Positions 16,903-25,967 are shown, counted from the first letter of the stretch. The stretch: DNA of 64,000 nt from JAEUMD01 sp050246945 (GCA_050246945.1 JBFWVC010000012.1:124001-188000), one strand, 5' to 3'. The notes: generated by a model from the letters alone, not told the origin. Numbers and translations: made by a program.

Positions 16903-17889
16903 TTAGCTCCCGGCCAATGCCCACGACAGCCCCATGTCGGCAACCAGTCCGGCAAATAGAATGAGGCCGGCGTCCCGGTTCGACCGGAACCGCGTGAGGC
17001 AGTTGTCACCGTCCGAAATGTCGAGGCTCGTGACCTGCCAGGTGAAGTGGGCCGCTACCAACGTCAGCGCCAGGAACGTGATGGCATGCGCCCCCGCCGC
17101 CGCAGCAGCGATACCCCAGGCCAGCACGGCTGCGGCGTAGAATCCGGCCACCCATCGCGCGGTGAGAGGCCCGAAATGGAGCGCCGTCGATTTCAAGCCC
17201 AGCATCAGGTCGTCCTCTTTGTCCTGGTGTGCGTAGATCGTGTCGTACCCGATTGTCCATGCGATCGATCCCAGATAAAGGGCCAGCGCCGGCAGCGCCA
17301 GTTCCCCCAGTTGGCTGGACCATCCCACCAGCGCGCCCCAGTTGAAGGCAAGGCCGAGCACGAACTGCGGCCAATTGGTGAAGCGCTTCATGAAAGGATA
17401 GATCATCACCAGCGCCAGCGACGCAATGGCCAGCCAGATGGTGTAGGTGTTGAACTGCACGAGCACCGCAAGCCCCGAGAACCCGAGGGCCACGACGAAG
17501 GCGAGCGCCTGGCGCGGGCTCACCTGCCCGGAAGGGATGGGCCGGCTCTTTGTCCGTGCCACCCGCGCATCGAAATCACGGTCGATGATATCGTTATAGG
17601 CGCAGCCCGCCGCCCGCATGACGAACGCGCCGACAGCGAACAGAAAGAGATACCAGGGATTGGGGAACGCGCGCCCGTCGGCGAGCGAGGCGAGCGCCAG
17701 CGACCACCAGCACGGTAGCAGCAAGAGCCACGTGCCTATCGGGCGATCGGCGCGGGCGAGCCTGAGGTACGGACGCCAGGCGGCCGGCGCATGCGAATCG
17801 ACCCAATTGCCGCGCGGCGCGTCGACCACCGGGGGCGCTTCTATGGGCCGGGATGGCTCAGTTGATTGTGGCGGCACGGGTATCGGCAT
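16903..17889 (-). CDS. ubiA: 4-hydroxybenzoate polyprenyltransferase UbiA
   Basis: Prenylates 4-hydroxybenzoate in ubiquinone synthesis at the inner membrane. The 328-residue protein has about eight membrane helices. Both Asp-rich metal-binding motifs are present: NDIIDRDFDARVARTKSRP in the first half and YAHQDKEDDLMLGLKSTA in the second. A Pro-rich, soluble N-terminus of about 45 residues precedes the first helix. It is divergent from rsmE, the usual arrangement in Rhizobiales, with the 164-bp double-hairpin element in the shared upstream region. Confidence 0.95.
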   Translation of the reverse strand: MPIPVPPQSTEPSRPIEAPPVVDAPRGNWVDSHAPAAWRPYLRLARADRPIGTWLLLLPCWWSLALASLADGRAFPNPWYLFLFAVGAFVMRAAGCAYNDIIDRDFDARVARTKSRPIPSGQVSPRQALAFVVALGFSGLAVLVQFNTYTIWLAIASLALVMIYPFMKRFTNWPQFVLGLAFNWGALVGWSSQLGELALPALALYLGSIAWTIGYDTIYAHQDKEDDLMLGLKSTALHFGPLTARWVAGFYAAAVLAWGIAAAAAGAHAITFLALTLVAAHFTWQVTSLDISDGDNCLTRFRSNRDAGLILFAGLVADMGLSWALAGS

Positions 17890-18027
17890 GGCTCGAATGG
17901 CTCAGGAGTGACGACGCGGCGAATCCTGCCACGGAACCTATCCCGAACCGGTGATGGCGTCACGGTCGGCACGGCGGCTCAAATGACGCGATCTCCCGCA
18001 AGGGAAACCGTCGTCATGCTGGTCATA

Positions 18028-18191
18028 GTGTGGCGTCGCGCCTTAGTTGACCGACGTTGCGGCCGCCGCAGAGTCAACTAAGGCGCGCTGAACGCCACAC
18101 TAAGTCAATGGTTTTGCTAGTGGCCTTCATGTCGCGCCAAAATTGTATGCAGTCGCGGCAATGTTTCAATTTTGGCGCGACAGGCCACTAG
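18028..18191. repeat. 164-bp double-hairpin element, family C copy 2
   Basis: Same 164-base length as the copy at 7739 and identical at all but three positions, none of which falls in the outer stems or the 15-bp inner stems. Both hairpins are fully preserved. It sits between divergent ubiA and rsmE, 89 bases before the rsmE start. It is followed without a gap by a family D fragment (18191-18244). The near identity of two copies 10 kb apart suggests recent spread, gene conversion or strong selection. Confidence 0.9.
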
Positions 18192-18244
18192 TGTTCTGGA
18201 TCTGATGTTTGTTGCCCGGGCGAAGGCCGTCAAACGTCGCCGTA
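18191..18244. repeat. Half of a family D palindrome
   Basis: GTGTTCTGGATCTGATGTTT, TTGCCCGGGCGAAGG and GTCAAACGTC match the first two thirds of the intact palindrome at 42212-42276. The closing arm (ATCCAGAACAC) is missing. It abuts the end of the 164-bp element and lies within the rsmE leader. Confidence 0.65.
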
Positions 18245-18280
18245 CTTGCGCGTCCGCGCCGATCCGATAAGAGGGCAGCC

Positions 18281-19036
18281 ATGGCAATTCACGATTTCAA
18301 TGCCCAAAGACTCTGGCTCGAGGCCCCCCTGACCGAGGGCGGCGAGATCGCCATGACGCGCGAGCAGGCCAACTACTTGCGCAACGTGCTCCGCTTGAAC
18401 GATGGCGACGAGATCCTGGTCTTCAATGGCCAGGACGGCGAATGGCGCGCCCGACTTTCCGCGATCGGCAAACGCGACTGCGTCCTTCGCGTCGCGTGCC
18501 GGAACCGCCCGCAAACACTGCCCCAGCAAATCGTTTACCTGTTCGCGCCATTGAAGCGCGCGCGGCTCGACTACATGGTGCAGAAGGCCGTCGAGTTGGG
18601 TGCGGGCCGCCTTGCCCCGGTACTTACGCGGCGCACCGTCGCCGAGCGCGTCAATCTCGAACGCATGCGCGCCAACGCCATCGAGGCCGCCGAGCAGTGT
18701 GGAATTCTGAGCATCCCAGAAATCGATGAACCGCAGAAGCTCGAGGCGAGGCTGGAAGCCTGGCCCGTCGAAGTACCGCTCATTTTCTGTGACGAGAGCG
18801 CGGCAATTGCGAGCCCGATCGCCGCGCTGGCCGATCTCGCTGCACGCACGCCTTCTCTTTCCATGGTTGGCGTACTGATTGGACCCGAAGGCGGTTTCGA
18901 CGCCGCCGAGCGAGCGCTGCTCATGCGCCAGCCATTCGTCACTGCGCTCTCACTTGGTCCGCGGATCATGCGAGCCGATACCGCAGCCGTCGCCGCGCTC
19001 GCCCTCGTCAATGCGATGCTGGGCGATTGGCGTTAG
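18281..19036 (+). CDS. rsmE: 16S rRNA (uracil(1498)-N3)-methyltransferase RsmE
   Basis: A SPOUT-class methyltransferase that modifies U1498 of 16S rRNA. An N-terminal PUA-like domain leads to the trefoil-knot domain with GPEGGFDAAE and LGPRIMRADTAAVAAL, the SAM-binding knot. At 251 residues from the ATG at 18281 it has normal length. That start has an upstream AAGAGGGC ribosome-binding site, whereas a longer frame from 18209 would begin inside repeat sequence. A decayed family A hairpin starts two bases after its stop. Confidence 0.95.
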   Translation: MAIHDFNAQRLWLEAPLTEGGEIAMTREQANYLRNVLRLNDGDEILVFNGQDGEWRARLSAIGKRDCVLRVACRNRPQTLPQQIVYLFAPLKRARLDYMVQKAVELGAGRLAPVLTRRTVAERVNLERMRANAIEAAEQCGILSIPEIDEPQKLEARLEAWPVEVPLIFCDESAAIASPIAALADLAARTPSLSMVGVLIGPEGGFDAAERALLMRQPFVTALSLGPRIMRADTAAVAALALVNAMLGDWR

Positions 19037-19037
19037 G

Positions 19038-19083
19038 GCGTATTCAGCTGAAGTGCGCAGCAGCCGAGCGTAAAGAACATGCT
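19038..19083. repeat. Decayed family A hairpin after rsmE
   Basis: TTCAGCTGAAGTGCGCAGCA, GCGTAAAGAACATGCTC corresponds to the REP-like family A with several changes that weaken the stems. It begins right behind the rsmE stop codon, the same placement as the first unit behind tadA. Confidence 0.65.
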
Positions 19084-19532
19084 CAATTCAGAGACTTGGA
19101 TCGTGTTATCGACGCCAGGCGACATGAACTGGATCCAGGGTGTTTCGATCGCCGCTGTGAAAACTGCTCAGCGCATCGACGACCCGCAACGGCATGAGCG
19201 CATGCCCAGGCGGGGGGGCGGCGCTGGCGAACAGCCCCAACGCCTTGATGCTGCCGCACTGCATTCGAAACATGCCTTTCATTCGCAAGCGGTTCGCACT
19301 GAGCAGTCGGAATGACGGGTTATGCTCTTTTCGAACGCAAGGTAGTTGGGGGACGTCGATCCGGTGGTTGCGCGATTTCGGGTGGCGGAAGGATGATGCA
19401 CGGGTTCGGGTTGCGTTTTCTTTAGCACCGTGTTGAGCTTTGCACTTGGCTCCCCGTTCTCCGGGTATGGTCCCAGGCACGCGCTTGATTGCGAATGTTC
19501 ACCGTGTGCCCAACCGGATCGAGTAGTGCGTC
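19084..19532. other. Intergenic region without recognised genes
   Basis: No frame here has convincing family similarity or a good start. A short minus-strand frame (roughly 19106-19280) begins MKGMFRMQCGSIKALGLFAS, but it has no recognised match and is not called. The segment GAACTGGATC near 19124 recurs near 43602 next to another decayed family A hairpin, so part of this region is probably repeat debris. Confidence 0.4.
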
Positions 19533-20996
19533 ATGTATCGTTCTTGCGTGGCTGAAGCGAAGCTCCTGTGTGCCGCACAGCGTTCCGGCGGCGGCGCCCG
19601 CCGACTGGTGTGTGTGACTGCGGCCGTGGCGACGGCGGCTATCGCCATAGTTGATCCGGTTGGCGGTATCGGTGCCCTCCGCGCCTCGGAAATGCCGCGC
19701 TTTATCGCTGAGCGACAGCTGCGCCCATTGCAGGAGGCACTTCTCGCCTATACGGCGCAGGCGACCGCTTCGCAGGCTGATGCTCCAGCCTCGTTTGACA
19801 TCTCGGGTTCGAACCGCCATCCCGGAGATGGAATGCCGCCTGAGCTTTTGGGCGCGCCTGAACTGATCACGGGACGCCTCAATCAACTCACGACGACCGA
19901 GTTCCAGAGCACGCTCAACGCGGCACGCCGGGACGCTGGAGAGGCGCGCGCACTGGCCGACGAGATGAGCCGCCGCGCCAACGAGATCAGCGACAGGTTC
20001 CCCGGAGGCGGCGGCGAATCTCGTGCGCAGGAGGCGTCGCGTGGTGACGATCGCGGGCGCTCAGGGAAAATCCTGCCGGCAAACAAGCAGATCGCCGATC
20101 CGCGGGGCGGTGATATGTCTGGCTCCATGGGTGAAACCGGCGGCGCTGCTGTCACGGAAACACTTCGCAAGGACGCAGAGCGGAGGCCGGCACCTGTTCC
20201 GCCTTCGGCAGTTCTGCAATCGCGCCGCCAGCCTGTCGGATCACAACCGGTTGAGGTTGGTGGCGGCCAGCCGCCCGTCCCGGAACGGCCGCAAGCCGCC
20301 GGTTCTGGGGCCACCGATATCGTCGATATGGCGACGCCGTCGCGACCTGCGCCTCCCGAACCACTGCCTGGCCTGATGAGCCTGGGCGGCTCAAAGAATA
20401 GCGACACAGCCAGCGTCAGCACGGCCGCCATTTCGCATGAGGACGAGTCCCATGCGGCGGGTGTCGCCACCCCGCCTCGTCCGAGTGGTGCCCCGGCGTC
20501 GCGGATGCCCACCAGCCCGTCGGTCGCGAGAACCGCACCCGCTCCCTCGCCTGTTTCCATTGCGCCCGCCGCTGGGCCGGCGCCGGTTGAAAGCGCACGC
20601 TCCAAGGCCTTGAAGGCGGCACCCACAACGGCAGCGGCAGCGGCAGCCTATGGATATGTGCCCCTATCGCCGCCCAAGGATCGCACCAAGAAGCGCGTCA
20701 AGCTCCAGTCGGACCCTGCGCCGCCGGCTGCGCGCAGCAGCATCAGCGCAATGACCAATGGCGGGCACAGTAAGCCCGAACCGAAATCAGCGGTGCTGCC
20801 CGCAGTTCCCGAAGCGAAAGCGCCGGGCAAGTCTGCGTCGGCCGGCGAGCCGCCTTCGGGTGCCTCCCAACTGGGTGCCGGCGGGTCAGGCGACGAAAGC
20901 AAAGAGAAAAAAGGGCTCTTCTCGTGGTTCAAGCCGCTCGGTAAGCCGATCGAGATGCCTCGCGAAATACGCGCCTTCGGGTGGTCGAACGACTGA
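19533..20996 (+). CDS. Hypothetical, mostly disordered Pro/Ala/Ser-rich protein
   Basis: A 487-residue protein that is not recognised. A hydrophobic segment at about residues 24-45 (VTAAVATAAIAIV) could be a signal anchor after a basic N-terminus. Residues 100-150 look helical and charged. From about 160 to 450 the chain is low complexity, rich in Pro, Ala, Ser and Gly. It ends in a short conserved-looking cluster (KKGLFSWFKPLGKPIE). Codon use resembles that of the neighbouring genes and the frame is long and open, which supports a real gene. It may be envelope-associated, but no function can be assigned. Confidence 0.6.
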   Translation: MYRSCVAEAKLLCAAQRSGGGARRLVCVTAAVATAAIAIVDPVGGIGALRASEMPRFIAERQLRPLQEALLAYTAQATASQADAPASFDISGSNRHPGDGMPPELLGAPELITGRLNQLTTTEFQSTLNAARRDAGEARALADEMSRRANEISDRFPGGGGESRAQEASRGDDRGRSGKILPANKQIADPRGGDMSGSMGETGGAAVTETLRKDAERRPAPVPPSAVLQSRRQPVGSQPVEVGGGQPPVPERPQAAGSGATDIVDMATPSRPAPPEPLPGLMSLGGSKNSDTASVSTAAISHEDESHAAGVATPPRPSGAPASRMPTSPSVARTAPAPSPVSIAPAAGPAPVESARSKALKAAPTTAAAAAAYGYVPLSPPKDRTKKRVKLQSDPAPPAARSSISAMTNGGHSKPEPKSAVLPAVPEAKAPGKSASAGEPPSGASQLGAGGSGDESKEKKGLFSWFKPLGKPIEMPREIRAFGWSND

Positions 20997-21288
20997 GATC
21001 GGCCTGGACCGGCCCTGGCTTCGGACTTGGCCGCAAGCCCCCGATGACCCGGAGCGCACCGCGGTATTGAGGCAGTTCATTCCCCACCGCGCCTGAGCCT
21101 CGGTGCATAGCGTCCGGACCCTATTCATACCGTTCTCTCGATAACGAGACTTGTGCGGCGGACCGCTCGGCCGCATAACGGCATTCCGGGGTGTGCCGGT
21201 TCGCGCGCTACTGCCGACGCACCGCCATCCCGTGCCCTACGCCCGCAAGAGTGATCCTGAGCCAACCAGAAGAACGAGAGCCGCATCG

Positions 21289-22671
21289 ATGTCGACCCGC
21301 GTCGCAGGCGCAGAGAGCCCCATTGTGCGCGCCACGGATGATCTGGTGGCCTGGATCGCCGCTGGTGAGAAGCCCAAGGCTGATTGGCGCATTGGCACCG
21401 AGCACGAGAAGTTTGTCTTCTATACCGAAGCACACGCACCTGTACCCTACCACGGGGACCGCGGTATTCGCGCGCTGATGGAGGCGATGGTCGCGTGCTG
21501 CCGCTGGGTGCCCATCATGGAAGGCGACAACATCATCGCACTGCGCCGGCCCGAAGGCGAGATTGGTGGCACCATCAGCCTGGAGCCGGGTGGCCAGTTC
21601 GAACTTTCCGGAGCGCCTCTTGCGAACCTACATGAGACGGCCGCCGAGACTGAAGAGCATTTGCTCGAGGTGCTGCGCGTCGGCGAGCGGCTCGGCATCG
21701 GCTTTCTGGGTGTCGGCTTTTCGCCCAAGTGGACGCTGGTTGAAACGCCGCGCATGCCAAAAGAGCGCTATGCGGTGATGACGCGCTACATGCCCCAGGT
21801 CGGCAGCCGCGGCCTCGACATGATGTATCGCACGGCCACGATCCAGGTGAATCTCGATTTCGCCAGCGAAGCCGACATGGTGCAGAAGCTGCGCGTGTCG
21901 CTGGCCTTGCAGCCGATCGCCACCGCGTTGTTTGCATCCTCGCCGTTCACGGAAGGGCGCCCCAACGGCTACAAGTCGATGCGCTCGGAAGTCTGGCGCG
22001 ACACCGACCCGGCGCGCACCGGATTGCTGCCGTTCGTCTTTGAGCCCGGGATGGGTTATCAGGCGTATGTCGAATACGCACTCTCCGTTCCGATGTATTT
22101 CGTCTACCGCGACGGCCGCTACATCGATGTCGCCGGTCGCTCGTTCAAGGACTTCATGGCCGGCCGCCTGCCTGGCCTCGAAGGCGTCCATCCCACGCTT
22201 GACGATTGGTCCGATCACCTCACCACACTGTTCCCCGAAGTGCGCATGAAGCGCTTTCTTGAGATGCGCGGTGCCGACGGCGGGCGTTGGGGGCGAATCG
22301 TCGCCCTGTCCGCATTCTGGGTAGGACTGCTCTACGACGAGACCGCGCTTGCCGGCGCCTGGGACCTCGTCAAGGACTGGACACGCGAGGAACGCGATGA
22401 GCTGCGCCAGAATGTGCCCCGTCTGGCGCTTGAAACGCAATTTCGCGGCCGCACGGTTCGAGATCTCGCGAGCGAAGTGCTGACATTGTCGCGCATCGGC
22501 CTGCGCAACCGCCGCTGCATCGATCGGCTCTCCCAGGACGAAACGATCTACCTCGCCCCGCTGGAGGATGCCGTGGCGCGGGGCTCCACCTGCGCCGATG
22601 AGTTGCTGTCCCGTTACCATGGCCGCTGGCAGGGCAGCGTCGAGCCGCTCTTTTCCGAGTTCGCATTTTGA
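21289..22671 (+). CDS. gshA: Glutamate--cysteine ligase (family 2, plant/alphaproteobacterial type)
   Basis: Makes gamma-glutamylcysteine, the first step of glutathione synthesis. The 460-residue protein has IGTEHEKFVFY near the N-terminus (metal and glutamate binding), GGQFELSGAP, LGVGFSPKW and an Arg-rich YMPQVGSRGLDMMYRT region. These mark the plant-type GCS2/EgtA-like family rather than enterobacterial GshA. The ATG at 21289 is chosen because an upstream extension to 21151 is Arg/Pro-rich and matches no family N-terminus. The rsmE-gshA neighbourhood is common in Rhizobiales, here interrupted by the disordered hypothetical gene. Confidence 0.93.
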   Translation: MSTRVAGAESPIVRATDDLVAWIAAGEKPKADWRIGTEHEKFVFYTEAHAPVPYHGDRGIRALMEAMVACCRWVPIMEGDNIIALRRPEGEIGGTISLEPGGQFELSGAPLANLHETAAETEEHLLEVLRVGERLGIGFLGVGFSPKWTLVETPRMPKERYAVMTRYMPQVGSRGLDMMYRTATIQVNLDFASEADMVQKLRVSLALQPIATALFASSPFTEGRPNGYKSMRSEVWRDTDPARTGLLPFVFEPGMGYQAYVEYALSVPMYFVYRDGRYIDVAGRSFKDFMAGRLPGLEGVHPTLDDWSDHLTTLFPEVRMKRFLEMRGADGGRWGRIVALSAFWVGLLYDETALAGAWDLVKDWTREERDELRQNVPRLALETQFRGRTVRDLASEVLTLSRIGLRNRRCIDRLSQDETIYLAPLEDAVARGSTCADELLSRYHGRWQGSVEPLFSEFAF

Positions 22672-22700
22672 ACTAGTCTGTTGATACAACTTTATTGAAT

Positions 22701-22730
22701 TGCTCGATTTCGAGCATGTGGAGCATTTTT
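22701..22730 (+). terminator. Possible weak terminator of gshA
   Basis: A 7-bp hairpin TGCTCGA/TCGAGCA is followed, after a short GTGGAGCA stretch, by five T residues. It lies 30 bases behind the gshA stop. The separation of stem and T-tract makes it a poor intrinsic terminator. Confidence 0.35.
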
Positions 22731-22876
22731 GAACGCTGATCTTTCAGGTTCCATTCATCCTTGCATCATTAGCGTTGGCTGATCCCGCAGAGGAGCGCGT
22801 ACGTCAGTCGCGCCCGGCACTTGAGCCAGGAGCGTTTGCGAAGTCGGCCGGGCGGTGCAATTTCTGGAGGTCCGTT

Positions 22877-23083
22877 TTGTCGGTGCGAACGCACATATCG
22901 CTGGCACTTGCTGCGCTGCTCGGCGCTTCGGCCTTGATGGCGGCATTGGCTCCCGCCGCCGAAGCCAACGGTTGCGCAGCGAATTGCCGTGCACAGCACA
23001 ACCAGTGCCGCATCGCCACCAAGGGCAGCCCTAGCTGTGACGCTCGATTGCAGCAGTGCCTGCAATCCTGCCTGAAGCGGTGA
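22877..23083 (+). CDS. Small secreted six-cysteine protein
   Basis: About 68 residues, starting at a TTG preceded at good distance by TGGAGG. The N-terminus (SVRTHISLALAALLGASAL) followed by APAAEANG is a clear signal peptide with cleavage near AEA. The mature part of about 40 residues carries six cysteines in a mirror-symmetric spacing, C-x3-C-x6-C-x9-C-x6-C-x3-C. Two CX3C helices facing each other would make an alpha-helical hairpin held by disulfides in the periplasm. It ends in LKR. I do not recognise the family. An upstream ATG at 22775 would bury the signal peptide and is less likely. Confidence 0.6.
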   Translation: MSVRTHISLALAALLGASALMAALAPAAEANGCAANCRAQHNQCRIATKGSPSCDARLQQCLQSCLKR

Positions 23084-23122
23084 TGACCGTGCGATGTGAT
23101 CGAGGGTCATCAGGCGCCGGCC

Positions 23123-23797
23123 TCAGCCCACGATCATGACGCACAAATTGCGCGGTCCATGCGCGCCGATCACGATCTTGCCGCCGATATCGGCAGTGCG
23201 CGATGGTCCCGAGATGTAGTTGAGTGTCCGCGGCATGCCTGTTGGTCCGAACGCCTGCCGCACTTTGTCGATCGCCTCCTCGTAGCTGCCCACGATCGTG
23301 CCGCGCTCGACGATGATGATATGGGTCGGGGGCAGGAAGGCGAGGGTGACGGGATTGTCGGCACCCGCGGCTATCAAGAGCGTGCCGGTCTCGGCGATGC
23401 CGCAAAGCGCGAAAGAAAGTCCGTTGGGGTCGTCCGGTGCACCTGCTCCCTGCAGAGTTTCGAGCCCCGTCGCCCCCTCCCAGGGCATCGCGGTGAGGCG
23501 GGGGTCGCCGCCCAGGCGAACACTTGGCCGCAATCCATTCCCCGTGAGATAGGCATGGACGGCAACCGGAACGGAGCGAGCTTCGGCCACCTCGACCACG
23601 GTTGCCAGCTGACCTTCGAGAAAACTGCGAAACAATGCGGCCTGTTCATTCGTGGCACCCTTTGCGCGGGCCGGAACGAGCTGGCGGGCGTGGGCGGCGA
23701 TGCGCTCCTCCGCCGCCTGGGTTCGCGCGGCATCGTCGGCTTTGGCGTCGAGCGAGGCGCGAATGCGTCTCAGTATGGCGGATCGGGCGGAACTCAC
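23123..23797 (-). CDS. lutC: Lactate utilization protein LutC
   Basis: The LUD-domain subunit of the LutABC L-lactate dehydrogenase. The 224-residue protein starts with GTG at 23797, which overlaps the TGA of lutB (GTGA), so translation is coupled. Visible motifs are ARSAILRRIRASL at the N-terminus, GIAETGTLL in the core, FLPPTHIIIV and IDKVRQAFG, then GPSRTADIGGKIVIGAHGP near the end. This is standard for LutC/YkgG. Longer upstream frames on this strand are antisense or shadow sequence over lutB. Confidence 0.93.
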   Translation of the reverse strand: MSSARSAILRRIRASLDAKADDAARTQAAEERIAAHARQLVPARAKGATNEQAALFRSFLEGQLATVVEVAEARSVPVAVHAYLTGNGLRPSVRLGGDPRLTAMPWEGATGLETLQGAGAPDDPNGLSFALCGIAETGTLLIAAGADNPVTLAFLPPTHIIIVERGTIVGSYEEAIDKVRQAFGPTGMPRTLNYISGPSRTADIGGKIVIGAHGPRNLCVMIVG

Positions 23798-25221
23798 CGT
23801 GGCACCCCTCGCTGCGTTTCTGCCCACAGTTGCTGGAACGTGCGCCCCTGCGGGGCGGCCAGATCGCGATGACGCGTCCATCCGCGCGCGAGGGGCAGCC
23901 ATTCGAACCTGCCGCGCCGACGCCCGAGCGCTCCGAGGCCAGCCGCTGCAAAGCGCGTCATGAGGTGATAGAGGCGCGGTCGCTTCGCAATCGCCGCCCA
24001 TGCAGCCAAGGCGAAACGCTGTGTCAGCGGCGGCTGCCCGGCTTCGAAATCCGCCTCCCGCCAGTATCTCATCAGTTTCGGCAGCGGGATGCGCATGGGG
24101 CAGACCGATTCGCATCGGCCGCAGAACGTCGAGGCGTTGGGCAGGTTGGCCCCTTTGCCGATGCCGATGAGCGCGGGCGTCAGCACCGACCCGATCGGCC
24201 CCGGATAGACCCAGCCATAGGCATGTCCACCGACCGCGCCATAGACCGGGCAGTGGTTCATGCATGCGCCGCAACGGATGCAGCGCAGCACTTCGCGGAA
24301 TTTCGTCCCGAGCAGTTCCGCGCGTCCGTTGTCGAGCAGGACGACGTGGTAGGCCTCGGGTCCGTCGAGATCTCCGGGCCGGCGCGGACCTGTCGATAGC
24401 GTCGCATAGGTCGTGCACTCCTGGCCTGTCGCCGAGCGGGCCAGCAGACGCAGGATCGTGGCAAGATCTTCGCGTGTCGCCAGAACCTTGTCGATCGACG
24501 TAATTACGATATGTACGCGTGCGAGAGACTGCGTGAGATCGCCGTTGCCTTCGTTGGTCACGATGACCGACGAGCCCGTCTCCGCAATAAGGAAGTTGGC
24601 GCCTGTGATGCCGACATCGGCCGCAAGGAATTTCTGGCGCAGCACCTTGCGCGCTTCGCCGACCAGATCGGCCGGCTCCACCAGCGCGCGTGTGTCCGGC
24701 AGATCGCGATGCACGCGTCGGAAGTCGCTCTCGACCTGATCCTGCGTGAGATGGATGGCCGGCGCAATGATGTGGCTCGGCGTTTCGCCGCGGATCTGCA
24801 GGATGTATTCGCCAAGATCCGTCTCGACGACTTCCATGCCCGCGGCTTCCAGCGCGTCGTTGAGGTTGATCTCCTCGGAGATCATCGACTTGCCCTTGGT
24901 GACGAGCCGCGCACCCTCCGCCTTGCACAGCTCTACGATGATGCGCCGCGCCTCTTCGGCCGTCTCCGCCCAGTGCACGTGCGCTCCTGCGGCGGTCGCG
25001 TTCTTTTCGTAGATCTCCAGGTAGGCGTCGAGCAGCTCAAGCGTTTCGTTGCGCAGGTCACGGCCGATTTCGCGCAACGTGTCGAACTCCGGCAGCTTCG
25101 CCCGCGCCGCCGCGCGCTGGGCGACGAGCCCGCCCGGCAGTCCGGCGAGCGCGCGCTGCAGTTGCTCGTCGGCCAGCGCCGCGCGCGCGTTTTTCTTGAA
25201 GTTGGGAGTTTCGATCCGCAT
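23794..25221 (-). CDS. lutB: Lactate utilization iron-sulfur protein LutB
   Basis: The iron-sulfur and LUD-domain subunit of the LutABC lactate oxidase. The 475-residue protein starts MRIETPNFKKNARAAL. The N-terminal LUD part contains KGKSMISEEI, YILQIRGETPSHII and GITGANFLIAETGS. Two [4Fe-4S] motifs follow: CIRCGACMNHCP and CGRCESVCPMRIPLP. The C-terminal 80 residues resemble the LutB tail (WLPLARGWTRHRDLAAP). An in-frame extension further upstream into the DUF6653 gene is not credible. It lies directly downstream of the DUF6653 gene on the same strand. Confidence 0.95.
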   Translation of the reverse strand: MRIETPNFKKNARAALADEQLQRALAGLPGGLVAQRAAARAKLPEFDTLREIGRDLRNETLELLDAYLEIYEKNATAAGAHVHWAETAEEARRIIVELCKAEGARLVTKGKSMISEEINLNDALEAAGMEVVETDLGEYILQIRGETPSHIIAPAIHLTQDQVESDFRRVHRDLPDTRALVEPADLVGEARKVLRQKFLAADVGITGANFLIAETGSSVIVTNEGNGDLTQSLARVHIVITSIDKVLATREDLATILRLLARSATGQECTTYATLSTGPRRPGDLDGPEAYHVVLLDNGRAELLGTKFREVLRCIRCGACMNHCPVYGAVGGHAYGWVYPGPIGSVLTPALIGIGKGANLPNASTFCGRCESVCPMRIPLPKLMRYWREADFEAGQPPLTQRFALAAWAAIAKRPRLYHLMTRFAAAGLGALGRRRGRFEWLPLARGWTRHRDLAAPQGRTFQQLWAETQRGVPR

Positions 25222-25244
25222 CGCGTTCCCGTTGTCGCGGCCTG

Positions 25245-25751
25245 TCAGCGCAACCAGCTCCGGTACTCCGGATGCTGGTCCTTCATGTCCTCGTAGAGCC
25301 AGACCATGCGATCCACGAACCACATCTTGGCAAGCCACGATAGGCTGCCCGCGCCCACTGTCCAAGCGAGATTGTTGGCGTAGGCCCCCGCCACAGCCGC
25401 GACGAACGTAACCCCGCCAAGCACCGAAAGAAGAGCCGCCACCCGGGCATGATGCGCCGGGATCGGTGCCCGCGCCCGGTTCAGCCAAACCCGCTCTCCG
25501 AACGTTGCCTTCGAGGCCCACGTATCCGTATGGCGAGGCGGTGGGAAAAGGCGAGGATTGAGCCATAACCAGGTTGCCACGAGGCAGATCGGCAGCCAGG
25601 ACCACCAGTGAAGCGTGGTGTGGCTCCAGATGGCGGCAAGCAGCGGCGGTAGAGAAAGGACGCGCGTCCATACGCTCCACGGGCTCGCATGCCGCGCCCA
25701 AGCAGCGTCATCCATTGCAAAGACCCGCGCGATCTTGTCGGCAAACGGCAT
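25245..25751 (-). CDS. DUF6653-like membrane protein
   Basis: A 168-residue protein with four likely membrane segments arranged in two pairs around a central hydrophilic Arg-rich loop. The N-terminus (RVFAMDDAAWARHASPWSVWTR) and the C-terminus (AKMWFVDRMVWLYEDM) resemble the DUF6653 family as I remember it. Function is unknown. The gene lies 23 bases upstream of lutB and may be transcribed with lutBC. Its own upstream region contains two REP-like family A hairpins. Confidence 0.7.
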   Translation of the reverse strand: MPFADKIARVFAMDDAAWARHASPWSVWTRVLSLPPLLAAIWSHTTLHWWSWLPICLVATWLWLNPRLFPPPRHTDTWASKATFGERVWLNRARAPIPAHHARVAALLSVLGGVTFVAAVAGAYANNLAWTVGAGSLSWLAKMWFVDRMVWLYEDMKDQHPEYRSWLR

Positions 25752-25765
25752 GGCCGCGATGCTAC

Positions 25766-25871
25766 AGCATGTTTAGCTGAAGTGTGCAGCGTTTCAGCGT
25801 GAAAAACATGCTCAAGGACAGGCGAGCATGTTGAGCTGAAGTGTGCAGCGTTTCAGCGTGAAAGACGCATT
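25766..25871. repeat. Pair of REP-like palindromes, family A
   Basis: Two hairpins begin at 25766 and 25825, 59 bases apart. The first is nearly identical to the units behind tadA, with GCGTTTCAGCG in place of GCGGTTCAGCG, and keeps both stems. The second has AGCATGTTGAGCTGAAGTG and a damaged closing arm (AAAGACGCATT). They lie in the gap between the DUF6653 start and the YdcH terminator. Confidence 0.9.
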
Positions 25872-25967
25872 CGAAACAAGGGACCGGAACGTGTCGCTGC
25901 TTTCGCTGAACACGTACACCATTCAACCGTTCCTATACGATGGTGGCGGGCCCAATTGGCAGAACGG

